This document shows, piece after piece, positions 56,279 to 64,000 of a stretch of DNA of 64,000 nt. The stretch is taken from NCBI RefSeq assembly GCF_000015045.1, contig NC_008609.1, positions 1,869,501 to 1,933,500 on the forward strand, given 5' to 3'. The notes under the pieces were generated by a model. That model ran no database searches. It saw only the letters and a list, made by a program, of their open reading frames with translations, and had not been told where the DNA came from. The DNA is from Pelobacter propionicus DSM 2379 (GTDB taxonomy: Bacteria; Desulfobacterota; Desulfuromonadia; Geobacterales; Pseudopelobacteraceae). Position 1 is the stretch's first letter, and each line of letters starts with the position of its first letter. The position numbers and the translations under genes are program-made.

Positions 56279-56602
56279 TTACTTGTTGTTGATTGCGGCG
56301 ATATAGGATTTGGTGATCTTTATGATGACGCCGGTGGCAATCTCCAGGCCGACGATGCCGTCCTCCACCGAGGCGACCTTGCCGTGCACGCCGCCGGCGG
56401 TGACTACCTGATCACCTTTCTTGATGCTCTCCAGGAGGGCGCGGTGCTCCTTGGCCTTCTTCTGCTGGGGGCGGATCAGCAGGAAGTAGAAGATGGCGAA
56501 CATGAGCGCCAGGGTAATGAACTGCTGAAACGCGCCAGCTGCACCGCCGGCTCCCGTTGCCCCGCCCGGCGGGCCCGACATGGCAAATGCTAATCCTAAC
56601 AT
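56279..56602 (-). CDS. yajC: Preprotein translocase subunit YajC
   Basis: 107 residues. One membrane span (FITLALMFAIFYFLLIRPQ) followed by the conserved RPQQKKAKEHRALLESIKKGDQVVTAGG and a beta-rich tail. AGGAGG precedes the ATG. First gene of yajC-secD-secF. Confidence 0.95.
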   Translation of the reverse strand: MLGLAFAMSGPPGGATGAGGAAGAFQQFITLALMFAIFYFLLIRPQQKKAKEHRALLESIKKGDQVVTAGGVHGKVASVEDGIVGLEIATGVIIKITKSYIAAINNK

Positions 56603-56623
56603 AGAACAAACCTCCTTAACTTA

Positions 56624-57778
<1,155 letters not shown>

Positions 57779-57848
57779 TTATTTACGTCACAAGATCTAT
57801 AGACTGGTTGGAGACACGTTCTCCCCCTTTTCATCACAGGGGGGGTCA

Positions 57849-58880
57849 TTATTCGATAAACATGGCGTCGCCGTAGCTGTAGAAGCGGTAGCCCAGCCTG
57901 GCCGCCTCGTGGTAGGCATGGAAAACGTACTCTTTGCCGGCGAAGGCGGACACCAGCATGATCAGGGTCGATTCGGGCAGATGGAAGTTGGTCACCAGCG
58001 CATCCACCACCCTGAACCGATAGCCGGGGTAGATGAAGATGTCCGCATCGCCCGAACCGGGGCAGAGGCCCCCTTTTTCGTCGGCCGCGTACTCCAGGGT
58101 GCGGGCCGAGGTGGTCCCCACCGCCACTACCCGCCCGCCGCGCTGCTTTGTCTCTGCTATGGCCTGGCAGGTTTCCGCGGAGATATGGTAGCGCTCGCTG
58201 TGGATGCGGTGATCCTGAACCCGTTCCACCCGCAGCGGCTGGAAGGTCCCCGGCCCGGTGTGCAGGGTCAGGCAGGCCGTGGCCACGCCCCGCTCTGCCA
58301 ACCGCTCCAGCAGCTCGGGGGTGAAGTGCAGGCCGGCGGTGGGTGCGGCAACGGCGCCGGCGCTCCTGGCAAAGACCGTCTGGTAGCGCAGCTGATCCCC
58401 GCTCTCCGCGGGCCGTTGCAGGTAGGGAGGTAGCGGCATCTCACCTTCCCGCTCCAGCCAGACGGAAAACGGTTCCGCTCCCTGGAACTCCAACAACCAC
58501 CCTTCCGGCTCCAGACGTTCCACAACCAGGGCGGTCATTGCGCCGGCCAGGGTAATCAGCTGCCCCGGACGCATCCCCTTGGATGAGCGCATCAGGCAAC
58601 TCCAGCGCTCTGCCTGCGTCTCTTGCCGGCGCACCAGGAAGATCTCCACCCTGCCGCCGGTGGCCTTGCGGCCAAAGAGGCGGGCCGGAATCACCCTGGT
58701 ATCGTTCAGCACCAGCAGGTCACCCGGCCGGAGATGGTCGGCGATGTCCCTGAACAGGCCGTGGCCGATGGTACCGCTTTCGCGATTCAGCAGCATCAGG
58801 CGGGAGCCGTCCCGTTCCGGCGCGGGGTAACGGGCGATCAGCTCCTCGGGGAGATGATAGTCGAACTCTTTAACAAGCAT
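57849..58880 (-). CDS. queA: tRNA preQ1(34) S-adenosylmethionine ribosyltransferase-isomerase
   Basis: 343 residues from MLVKEFDYHLPEELIARYPA. RDGSRLMLLNR, LVLNDTRVIPARLFG, AAPTAGLHFTPELL and the C-terminal NFHLPESTLIMLVSAFAG are QueA hallmarks. Makes epoxyqueuosine from preQ1-tRNA. The end is 101 bases before tgt. Confidence 0.96.
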   Translation of the reverse strand: MLVKEFDYHLPEELIARYPAPERDGSRLMLLNRESGTIGHGLFRDIADHLRPGDLLVLNDTRVIPARLFGRKATGGRVEIFLVRRQETQAERWSCLMRSSKGMRPGQLITLAGAMTALVVERLEPEGWLLEFQGAEPFSVWLEREGEMPLPPYLQRPAESGDQLRYQTVFARSAGAVAAPTAGLHFTPELLERLAERGVATACLTLHTGPGTFQPLRVERVQDHRIHSERYHISAETCQAIAETKQRGGRVVAVGTTSARTLEYAADEKGGLCPGSGDADIFIYPGYRFRVVDALVTNFHLPESTLIMLVSAFAGKEYVFHAYHEAARLGYRFYSYGDAMFIE

Positions 58881-58891
58881 GGGGCACCGCT

Positions 58892-60028
58892 TCAACGGAT
58901 ATCAAAGAACTGTTCAAGCACTGTTCCGGGGTAGTAGTAAGTGAGTATCTCGGTATAGGAAAAGCCGGCCAGCGCGCGCTGTTTGGCGCCCCACTGGCAG
59001 AGCCCCACTCCGTGTCCATTGCCCAGGCCCGAGAAGTGGGCGGCTCCATCTTTGACCCTGACGGAGAAATTGGTGCTCTTGATCACGCCATAGCCCAGGA
59101 CCTTGCGGAACTGGTCTCCGGTCAGGGTCAGGTCGCCGCCAGTGGAGACGATGGTCACCTGCTTCAGCCTGCCGCGGCTGTTGAGGGGGCCGGGGCGGAT
59201 ATCGTTCACGGCCGCGACCCTGAAACCGGCGGCGCGCAACCGTTCCTCGATCTGTGCCAGTTCCAGCTTCTGGGTCCAGACGCTGGAGGGATTGCCCTGG
59301 CAGTATTCACAGCTCACCCCTCTCAGGTACGGCAGGGACATGCCCCATACGTTCTCGGAGGCCTCTGTCTTTCCTCCGCAGTTGGAGTGGTAGAAAGCCT
59401 GGATGACCGACCCGTTATGGGTCAGCACCTGGCCGCTGGTCTCGCTTACCGCTCGCCTGGCCCGGCTGTCCTCGATCAGGCTGCCGTTGTATACCTGATC
59501 CAAAACCGACGATTCAAGGTGGTAAGGAGTGTTCATGCGCAGCTTCCTGCGGTAGAGGGCATAGGTTCTGGCAATCACCGCCTGGGCCTTAACCGCTTCC
59601 ATGGGCCAGGCCGACGATATCTCGCAGTTGATCAGTCCGACAAGGTAGTCTTCCAGGGGAAGTTCGTTGACGATCAGGATGCCCCTGTCGGAAGAAACGA
59701 CATCGGCCATGCCGCGGTACGGCTTGCCGTTGACCAGCAGGCTGCCGGCACCGGCAAAACTCAGACGCCGGTAGATGACGCCGTCGATGGTCAGCCCGTT
59801 ATCGCCCGGCCTGATGGTTACCGGTGGCGCAAGGGGTACGGCATCGCCGTTTTCCCGCCTGGCCAGTAGGCCATCGCCATCCACCACCACGCTGGCCGCG
59901 TTTTTGACGATGGCGATACGTATGGTTTCAGCGGGGATGTCGACGGCGCTCCCCGGACCGGTCGCCGGAAGCAGGAGGCAAAACGCCAGTAAAAGAGTAA
60001 CGGATATGCGTATGAGTAGTGATCGCAA
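58892..60028 (-). CDS. SpoIID/LytB domain protein
   Basis: About 378 residues if it starts with TTG at 60028 (MRSLLIRISVTLLLAFCLLLP, a signal peptide); the frame is open further upstream to 60229, so the start is uncertain. The SpoIID domain is clear: LPLEDYLVGLINCEISSAWP, EAVKAQAVIARTYAL, FYHSNCGGKTEASENVW, GHGVGLCQWGA. Family enzymes cleave denuded peptidoglycan glycan strands. The gene ends 12 bases upstream of queA. Despite the name, no sporulation genes are nearby. Confidence 0.85.
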   Translation of the reverse strand: MRSLLIRISVTLLLAFCLLLPATGPGSAVDIPAETIRIAIVKNAASVVVDGDGLLARRENGDAVPLAPPVTIRPGDNGLTIDGVIYRRLSFAGAGSLLVNGKPYRGMADVVSSDRGILIVNELPLEDYLVGLINCEISSAWPMEAVKAQAVIARTYALYRRKLRMNTPYHLESSVLDQVYNGSLIEDSRARRAVSETSGQVLTHNGSVIQAFYHSNCGGKTEASENVWGMSLPYLRGVSCEYCQGNPSSVWTQKLELAQIEERLRAAGFRVAAVNDIRPGPLNSRGRLKQVTIVSTGGDLTLTGDQFRKVLGYGVIKSTNFSVRVKDGAAHFSGLGNGHGVGLCQWGAKQRALAGFSYTEILTYYYPGTVLEQFFDIR

Positions 60029-60386
60029 AACGTAGTGATACAAACACAGATACGGGCATCCTGTCAATTTTTTTGATGGATGGGTTGTTGGCCGTAACAG
60101 AGCCGTATCACTACCCATACTCGCCGTCGGGATGTGCTTCGCCACCGCTGCCACGGCAAAACCACATTGACGAACATGCTGTGCAGAGGATACGTCAGCA
60201 ATGACGCTTGACGCAACTGGTGTCAGCACCGCTCTTTCTCCCGTTTCCAGCGCTCCGCCATGTCACGCATAATGGCGCCGCAGCGCTTGCGCTGACCGCA
60301 TTTGACGCAAGCGGATTGTGTTTTTCGTGAACTATGGGATAATAGTCTTGAATCTCGTAACTACCCGGAATATGGAGGTGTGCACG
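60029..60386. other. 358-base divergent gap; holds a coding-like Cys-rich fragment without a start
   Basis: On the minus strand a frame from about 60345 to the stop at 60223 reads CVKCGQRKRCGAIMRDMAERW and looks protein-like, yet has no ATG, GTG or TTG upstream before a stop. An 8-bp inverted repeat CGCTTGCG/CGCAAGCG is at 60284-60313. Promoters for both flanking genes must lie here. Confidence 0.4.
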
Positions 60387-60572
60387 ATGGCTGTTCAGAC
60401 CGATGAAAGGCTGGCCAAGCGAATCGAGGAGCTGGCCGGGGAAGCCGAAATCATGTTAGAGGAAGACGGCAGCAGAAAAGATCTAAAGGAAAAACGGGGG
60501 GCCATGAAACAGAGCCTGTATGACGGCTCTAAAAAGCTGAAACACACCATCCCGAAGGGGAAACACGTCTAG
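60387..60572 (+). CDS. Small charged protein, function unknown
   Basis: 61 residues, MAVQTDERLAKRIEELAGEAE, very rich in Lys/Glu/Arg and helical. GGAGGTG lies just before the ATG; an ATG six codons earlier overlaps that site and is less likely. No family recognised. Confidence 0.65.
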   Translation: MAVQTDERLAKRIEELAGEAEIMLEEDGSRKDLKEKRGAMKQSLYDGSKKLKHTIPKGKHV

Positions 60573-60648
60573 TCCGGACACTTGAGAACCAGCTGCATTG
60601 AATTTGTTGCCCACCAAAATCGGAAACCACCTGTTCGTATACCTGTCG

Positions 60649-60691
60649 TTGATGGGCCATCCTGCGCTTCTGCCGGAGGATGGCCCATCAA
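60649..60691 (+). repeat. 14-bp perfect inverted repeat
   Basis: TTGATGGGCCATCC and GGATGGCCCATCAA around a 15-base loop, about 75 bases after the small charged protein gene. It may act as a terminator without T-run or mark an RNA structure. Confidence 0.7.
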
Positions 60692-61322
60692 CAGCGCCTC
60701 ATGTGCCAATTAAAATCGTCGCGATCCCTTTTTACACCTCAAATACGCTTTCCACACATGCTGTGGATAACTGGCTCCTTGCTGTGAATCCACTCCCGAA
60801 ATGCCTCATTTCATCGGCTAGTTCGCTTGCATTGCATAACAAACAGGCACGGCCTCGCAACTATCCGGAATGCCGTGTCAACAGCTGATTCTGTTTATGG
60901 TTGATCGTGTGATGCGCTTCCCATCACAAAGGTGATTCTCCATCAACTCCCCAACATGCTCTTAATCTTCTTGATCGTCTCCTGATTCTTCTGTAAGCCA
61001 CTGATATTTTTTCCATGTCGCTGATTGTAGTCCCCAGTTGGGCTGCGGTCCAAGGGTGTCCCCACTGCCGGCGGCTTTTTTCATCAGTTCCCCCCCCTCA
61101 GTTCGTTCAACCCGGCGTCGGCATTGTTCTGGTGCACCGTGCCGCACAGGTAACCGGCGGCAAAAGAGATGGTAATCACTCCGACGCGCACTGTGTACAG
61201 CAAAGATCTCCGTGTCATGGTGTCAACGCCATATTGCGCATACACCGCAAATCGATGCGTTGCATTGCGAAAAGCTCAGGAGTCTTTTGAAGAGAGTTGT
61301 TCTTGGATACGGTTTGTTGAGC

Positions 61323-61346
61323 GGGGAACTGGTTCCCCTTTTCTTT
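61323..61346 (+). terminator. Terminator-like hairpin without an upstream gene
   Basis: GGGGAA/TTCCCC with a four-base loop, followed by TTTTCTTT on the plus strand. Confidence 0.55.
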
Positions 61347-61412
61347 GGGACTGAAAATTAACGGGGTGGGAATTAGATGGGAAGATAGAAAACAGCTTAT
61401 GCTTCGGCAAAC

Positions 61413-61446
61413 AAAAAGGGAGTTACGACCATTGTCATAACTCCCT
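61413..61446 (-). terminator. Terminator of tRNA-Gln
   Basis: Minus-strand 13-bp stem AGGGAGTTATGAC with one G-U pair, followed by T5, 10 bases after the tRNA 3' end. Confidence 0.88.
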
Positions 61447-61455
61447 ATTATTATT

Positions 61456-61529
61456 TGGCTGGGGTACCAGGATTCGAACCTAGAGTGACGGAGTCAGAGT
61501 CCGTTGCCTTACCATTTGGCGATACCCCA
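61456..61529 (-). tRNA. tRNA-Gln (anticodon CUG)
   Basis: 74 nt with encoded CCA. Acceptor stem TGGGGTA/TACCCCA, discriminator G, anticodon stem ACGGA/TCCGT with loop CTCTGAC (anticodon CTG), and T-loop GGTTCGAATCC. Reads CAG codons. Confidence 0.97.
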
Positions 61530-61616
61530 ATGAATGGACGCTTTATATAGCAAATGGTGATGTTCGCGTCAAGCACTTTTGAGAAACCGGGGCGGAAAAC
61601 CCGTGCGGACAATCCA

Positions 61617-61645
61617 TTGACATACTTTTTTCAAAAGAGTATACA
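61617..61645 (+). promoter_or_regulatory. Strong promoter of the cbiMQO operon with internal dyad
   Basis: TTGACA (61617-61622), 17 bases, TATACA (61640-61645). The spacer holds the imperfect dyad TACTTTTTTCAAAAGAGTA (61623-61641). The leader to the ATG is about 40 bases, too short for a cobalamin riboswitch. Confidence 0.7.
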
Positions 61646-61691
61646 GTGATGCTACAAAATCAATATCAGTGACACGGGAGTGAAACACACT

Positions 61692-62717
61692 ATGCACATG
61701 GCGGACGCACTCATCTCACCAACGGTCGGGGCAACCATGTGGACGGCATCGGCTGCAATGATCGCCTACTGCTCCACCAAGGTCCGCGGCGAACGTGACG
61801 AACGCAAGGTCCCGCTCATGGGTGTGCTGGGAGCATTTCTGTTCGCCGCCCAGATGATCAACTTCACCATCCCCGCCACCGGTTCCAGCGGGCATATCGG
61901 CGGCGGTCTGCTGCTGGCAATCTTGCTGGGGCCCCATGCAGCGTTTCTCATCATCGCCTCGGTGCTGGTGGTTCAGGCGCTGTTCTTTGCTGACGGCGGC
62001 CTCTTGGCTCTGGGATGCAACATCTTCAACCTGGGCTTTTTCCCGGCATTCGTGGCCTACCCCCTGATTCACCGGGTCATCGCCGGCGCCAACCCGGGGC
62101 GTCTGCGCCTGTCGCTGGCCACAATCATCGCCGCCGTTGCCGGCCTGCAGATGGGGGCGATGGGGGTTGTGCTGGAAACCGTCTCCTCCGGCATCTCATC
62201 GCTCCCCTTTTCCACCTTTGTCAGCCTGATGCTTCCCATCCATCTGGCAATCGGCCTGGTGGAGGGCTTTGTCACTGCCGCGGTTGTCGCCTTCGTGGCA
62301 TCTGCCCGGCCCGACATCGTCCAGAACGCCTTCCCGGCGCGGCCCCTTGCCCAGCCATCCCTGCGCCCCCTCCTGCTGGCCTTTCTGGTCGCGGCCGTGG
62401 TGACCGGCGGTGTTGTCTCCTGGTTCGCCTCGTCGCAACCCGACGGCCTGGAGTGGTCCATTGCACGGGTGACCGGCCAGGAAGAACTAAGCGCGCCCGC
62501 GGCGGGCCTGCACGGAAGACTGGCCGCGCTGCAGGAGAAGATCGCCCTTCTGCCCGGTTACGCATTCAGCGGACAGGATGAGTCGACAGCAGCGGCAATC
62601 CAACGGGATGAGCGGATCGGCACCTCTCTGTCCGGCATCGTCGGCGGCCTGGCAACCCTGTCGCTGGTTGCAGGCATCGCCCTGCTGCTCAAGAGACGAT
62701 CTCTGCCCGCCAAATGA
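61692..62717 (+). CDS. cbiM: CbiM/NikM cobalt or nickel ECF transporter S component with fused PDGLE domain
   Basis: 341 residues from MHMADALISPTVG. This start is preferred over a GTG 12 bases earlier since family members bind metal with the N-terminal amine and His2; GGGAG is 11 bases upstream. Seven spans of CbiM (GSSGHIGGGLLLAILLGP, ALGCNIFNLGFF) fill about 1-210. The C-terminal third has a PDGLE motif (about 256) and a last membrane span, which stands in for a separate CbiN/NikN. Whether the metal is Co or Ni cannot be told. Confidence 0.92.
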   Translation: MHMADALISPTVGATMWTASAAMIAYCSTKVRGERDERKVPLMGVLGAFLFAAQMINFTIPATGSSGHIGGGLLLAILLGPHAAFLIIASVLVVQALFFADGGLLALGCNIFNLGFFPAFVAYPLIHRVIAGANPGRLRLSLATIIAAVAGLQMGAMGVVLETVSSGISSLPFSTFVSLMLPIHLAIGLVEGFVTAAVVAFVASARPDIVQNAFPARPLAQPSLRPLLLAFLVAAVVTGGVVSWFASSQPDGLEWSIARVTGQEELSAPAAGLHGRLAALQEKIALLPGYAFSGQDESTAAAIQRDERIGTSLSGIVGGLATLSLVAGIALLLKRRSLPAK

Positions 62718-62744
62718 GCTGCCCCCCATCTGTTCAGCGGTCAG

Positions 62745-62776
62745 AGAGGGAGAGCGGTTACAGCTCTCCCTCTTTT
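62745..62776 (+). terminator. Intercistronic hairpin between cbiM and cbiQ
   Basis: A perfect 11-bp stem AGAGGGAGAGC/GCTCTCCCTCT with a 7-base loop and TTTT, 12 bases before the cbiQ start. It may reduce expression of cbiQO relative to cbiM. Confidence 0.75.
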
Positions 62777-62787
62777 CGTGAGGATCC

Positions 62788-63600
62788 ATGAGCAGGCTAT
62801 CCATCGAGAACGCCCTGACCGATTTCAGGCGACTGGACCTGCTTGCCCTTGGAGACACTCCCATCCACCGTCTGGATGCGCGGGCCAAGGTTCTGGCCAC
62901 GCTGGCGTTCGTCACCACGGTCATGTCCTTCGACCGCTATCAGATCTCCGCCCTGCTCCCCTTTTTCATCTTCCCGCTCTGCCTGGTGATCCTTGGGAAC
63001 ATTCCCGCCGGATATCTGCTCAAGAGAATCGCCCTGGTGATCCCCTTCGCCGTTATGGTGGGGCTGTTCAACCCGTTTCTGGACAGCCGGGCCATGGTCC
63101 GGCTTGGTCCACTTGCCATCAGCGGTGGCTGGATATCCTGCGCATCCATCCTGATCCGGGCCGTGCTGACCGCCGGTGCCGCGCTGATTTTGGTGAGCGT
63201 GACCGGTTTTTCCGCCATCTGCCACGCCCTGAATCGCATGGGAGTGCCCCAGGCGTTTACCATGCAACTGCTCTTCCTGCACCGCTACCTGTTCGTGCTG
63301 ATCGAGGAGGCCAAGCAGGTTTCCCGGGCACGGCAACTGCGCTCCTTCGGCAGCAGGGGGCTCGGCATCCGCAACAGCGGCCCGATCCTGGGCAACCTGC
63401 TGCTGCGTACCTGGGAGCGTGCCGAACGGATACACCTGGCGATGCTGGCACGCGGATTCAGCGGCGATTTTCACACCCGCAGGGAGTCCCGCTTCGGCGG
63501 CTGGGAACTGATCTTTATCCTTGGGTGGACCATACTCTTCATTATTCTGCGCGTCTGGAACATCTCCGCTGTTCTGGGACGCCTGCTGACCGGGACGTGA
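62788..63600 (+). CDS. cbiQ: CbiQ ECF transporter T component
   Basis: 270 residues, about five spans. IHRLDARAKVLATLAFV at the N-terminus and the two ARG coupling motifs (RARQLRSFGSRG and LAMLARGFSGDF) that dock the ATPase are visible. GTGAGGATCC precedes the ATG. Links CbiM to CbiO. Confidence 0.95.
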   Translation: MSRLSIENALTDFRRLDLLALGDTPIHRLDARAKVLATLAFVTTVMSFDRYQISALLPFFIFPLCLVILGNIPAGYLLKRIALVIPFAVMVGLFNPFLDSRAMVRLGPLAISGGWISCASILIRAVLTAGAALILVSVTGFSAICHALNRMGVPQAFTMQLLFLHRYLFVLIEEAKQVSRARQLRSFGSRGLGIRNSGPILGNLLLRTWERAERIHLAMLARGFSGDFHTRRESRFGGWELIFILGWTILFIILRVWNISAVLGRLLTGT

Positions 63601-63602
63601 AT

Positions 63603-64000
63603 ATGAACAGCAGCATTGTAGCCGTGGAACAGCTCTCCTACCACCATCCGGACGGGACCAGGGCGCTGGAGAATGTGTCGTTTACCATCACACAGGGCGA
63701 GGCGGCGGCGATCATCGGTGCCAACGGAGCGGGAAAGTCAACCCTGCTGTTGCACCTGAACGGCTGCCTCCTGCCTGTGTCGGGAGGGGTCAGGATCAAC
63801 GGCCAGCCGGTCAGCAGTGCGGTTCTGCCCCAAATCAGGCGCAGCGTGGGCATGACCTTCCAGAACGCCGACGACCAGCTGTTCATGCCCACGGTGGCCG
63901 ATGACGTGGCTTTCGGCCCCCAGAACATGGGCCTTGGCCCGGAGGAGGTTGAGCGGCGCGTGAAGTCCGCGCTCTCTGCCGTGAATGCCCTGCATTTGCG
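63603..64000 (+). CDS. cbiO: CbiO energy-coupling ATPase (partial)
   Basis: The first 132 residues are in the window. MNSSIVAVEQLSYHHPDGTRALENVSF, Walker A GANGAGKST near residues 38-46, and Q-loop MTFQNADDQLF followed by VADDVAFGPQN are typical ECF ATPase features. Starts 2 bases after cbiQ. Confidence 0.95.
   Translation, partial: MNSSIVAVEQLSYHHPDGTRALENVSFTITQGEAAAIIGANGAGKSTLLLHLNGCLLPVSGGVRINGQPVSSAVLPQIRRSVGMTFQNADDQLFMPTVADDVAFGPQNMGLGPEEVERRVKSALSAVNALHL

Larger units (their letters stand above)
60573..61412. other. 840-base gene-free stretch with two hairpins
   Basis: No ORF has both a ribosome site and protein-like composition. It holds a 14-bp perfect inverted repeat (60649-60662 with 60678-60691) without a T-run, and a plus-strand terminator-like GGGGAA-CTGG-TTCCCC + TTTTCTTT (61323-61346) with no gene in front of it. 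GC seems lower than in flanking genes. Confidence 0.5.

Noticed and set aside
61530..61691. Cobalamin riboswitch before cbiM
   Set aside because: The promoter lies only about 40 bases before the start codon and no B12-box sequence is visible.

Overview
The window is about 59% GC by eye and carries almost only housekeeping genes in an order I know from Geobacteraceae and relatives (Geobacter, Pseudopelobacter/Pelobacter propionicus-like deltaproteobacteria). Examples are yceD-rpmF-plsX-fab, glyA, ispG-proS, a paaK-type ligase, the efp/epmA/epmB set, a gspA-gspB pair, yajC-secD-secF next to tgt-queA, and cbiM-cbiQ-cbiO. The genus assignment is inference from gene order and protein style; no 16S gene is present. 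The first and last genes (clpB, cbiO) run off the window.

Layout. 1-3.7 kb: clpB (-) and malQ (+). 3.8-11.3 kb: a lipid-synthesis operon (yceD, rpmF, plsX, fabD, fabG, acpP, fabF), then rpiB and glyA. fabH is absent from its usual place between plsX and fabD. 11.4-18.3 kb: a HAD phosphatase, a VanZ-like protein, ispG, an exported protein, proS and a phenylacetate-CoA ligase. 18.3-24.1 kb: an integrated filamentous (inovirus) prophage. 24.2-30.3 kb: infA, efp, epmA, epmB, gspA, gspB and pgsA. 30.29-32.24 kb: a lytic transglycosylase gene split by an IS4-family element. 32.4-34.5 kb: purM, purN, rpsT. 34.5-44.5 kb: fbp with a small partner gene, then a dense, mostly overlapping minus-strand array (queD, queE, creatininase, rlmD, a broken TPR gene, ihfB, a Na/Pi transporter, ppx, rnc, a radical-SAM gene). 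44.5-53 kb: metY, tsaC, fxsA, yjdM, an SNF transporter, a DUF456 protein, a CDF transporter and recJ. 53-60 kb: a TPR protein, secF, secD, yajC, tgt, queA and a SpoIID-like protein. 60-64 kb: a gene-poor stretch, tRNA-Gln and the start of a cobalt/nickel ECF transporter operon.

The most unusual element is the prophage. It is about 5.77 kb and bounded by two 28-bp dif-like sites that share a 17-bp core. It has no integrase, and its gene order matches Ff phages (replication, ssDNA-binding, VII, IX, VIII, terminator, III, VI, I). Its last structural ORF appears to be an in-frame fusion of a gene-VI-like membrane protein to a gene-I/Zot-like assembly ATPase. The fusion has lost the Walker A loop but kept Walker B, which points to a small deletion and a defective prophage, or to an unusual assembly protein.

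Other points of note are the IS insertion with a 9-bp target duplication, a TPR gene that appears frameshifted by a small deletion, a dyad between the -35 and -10 of a fabD promoter, and a dyad at the ispG start. There is no CRISPR array and no rRNA.
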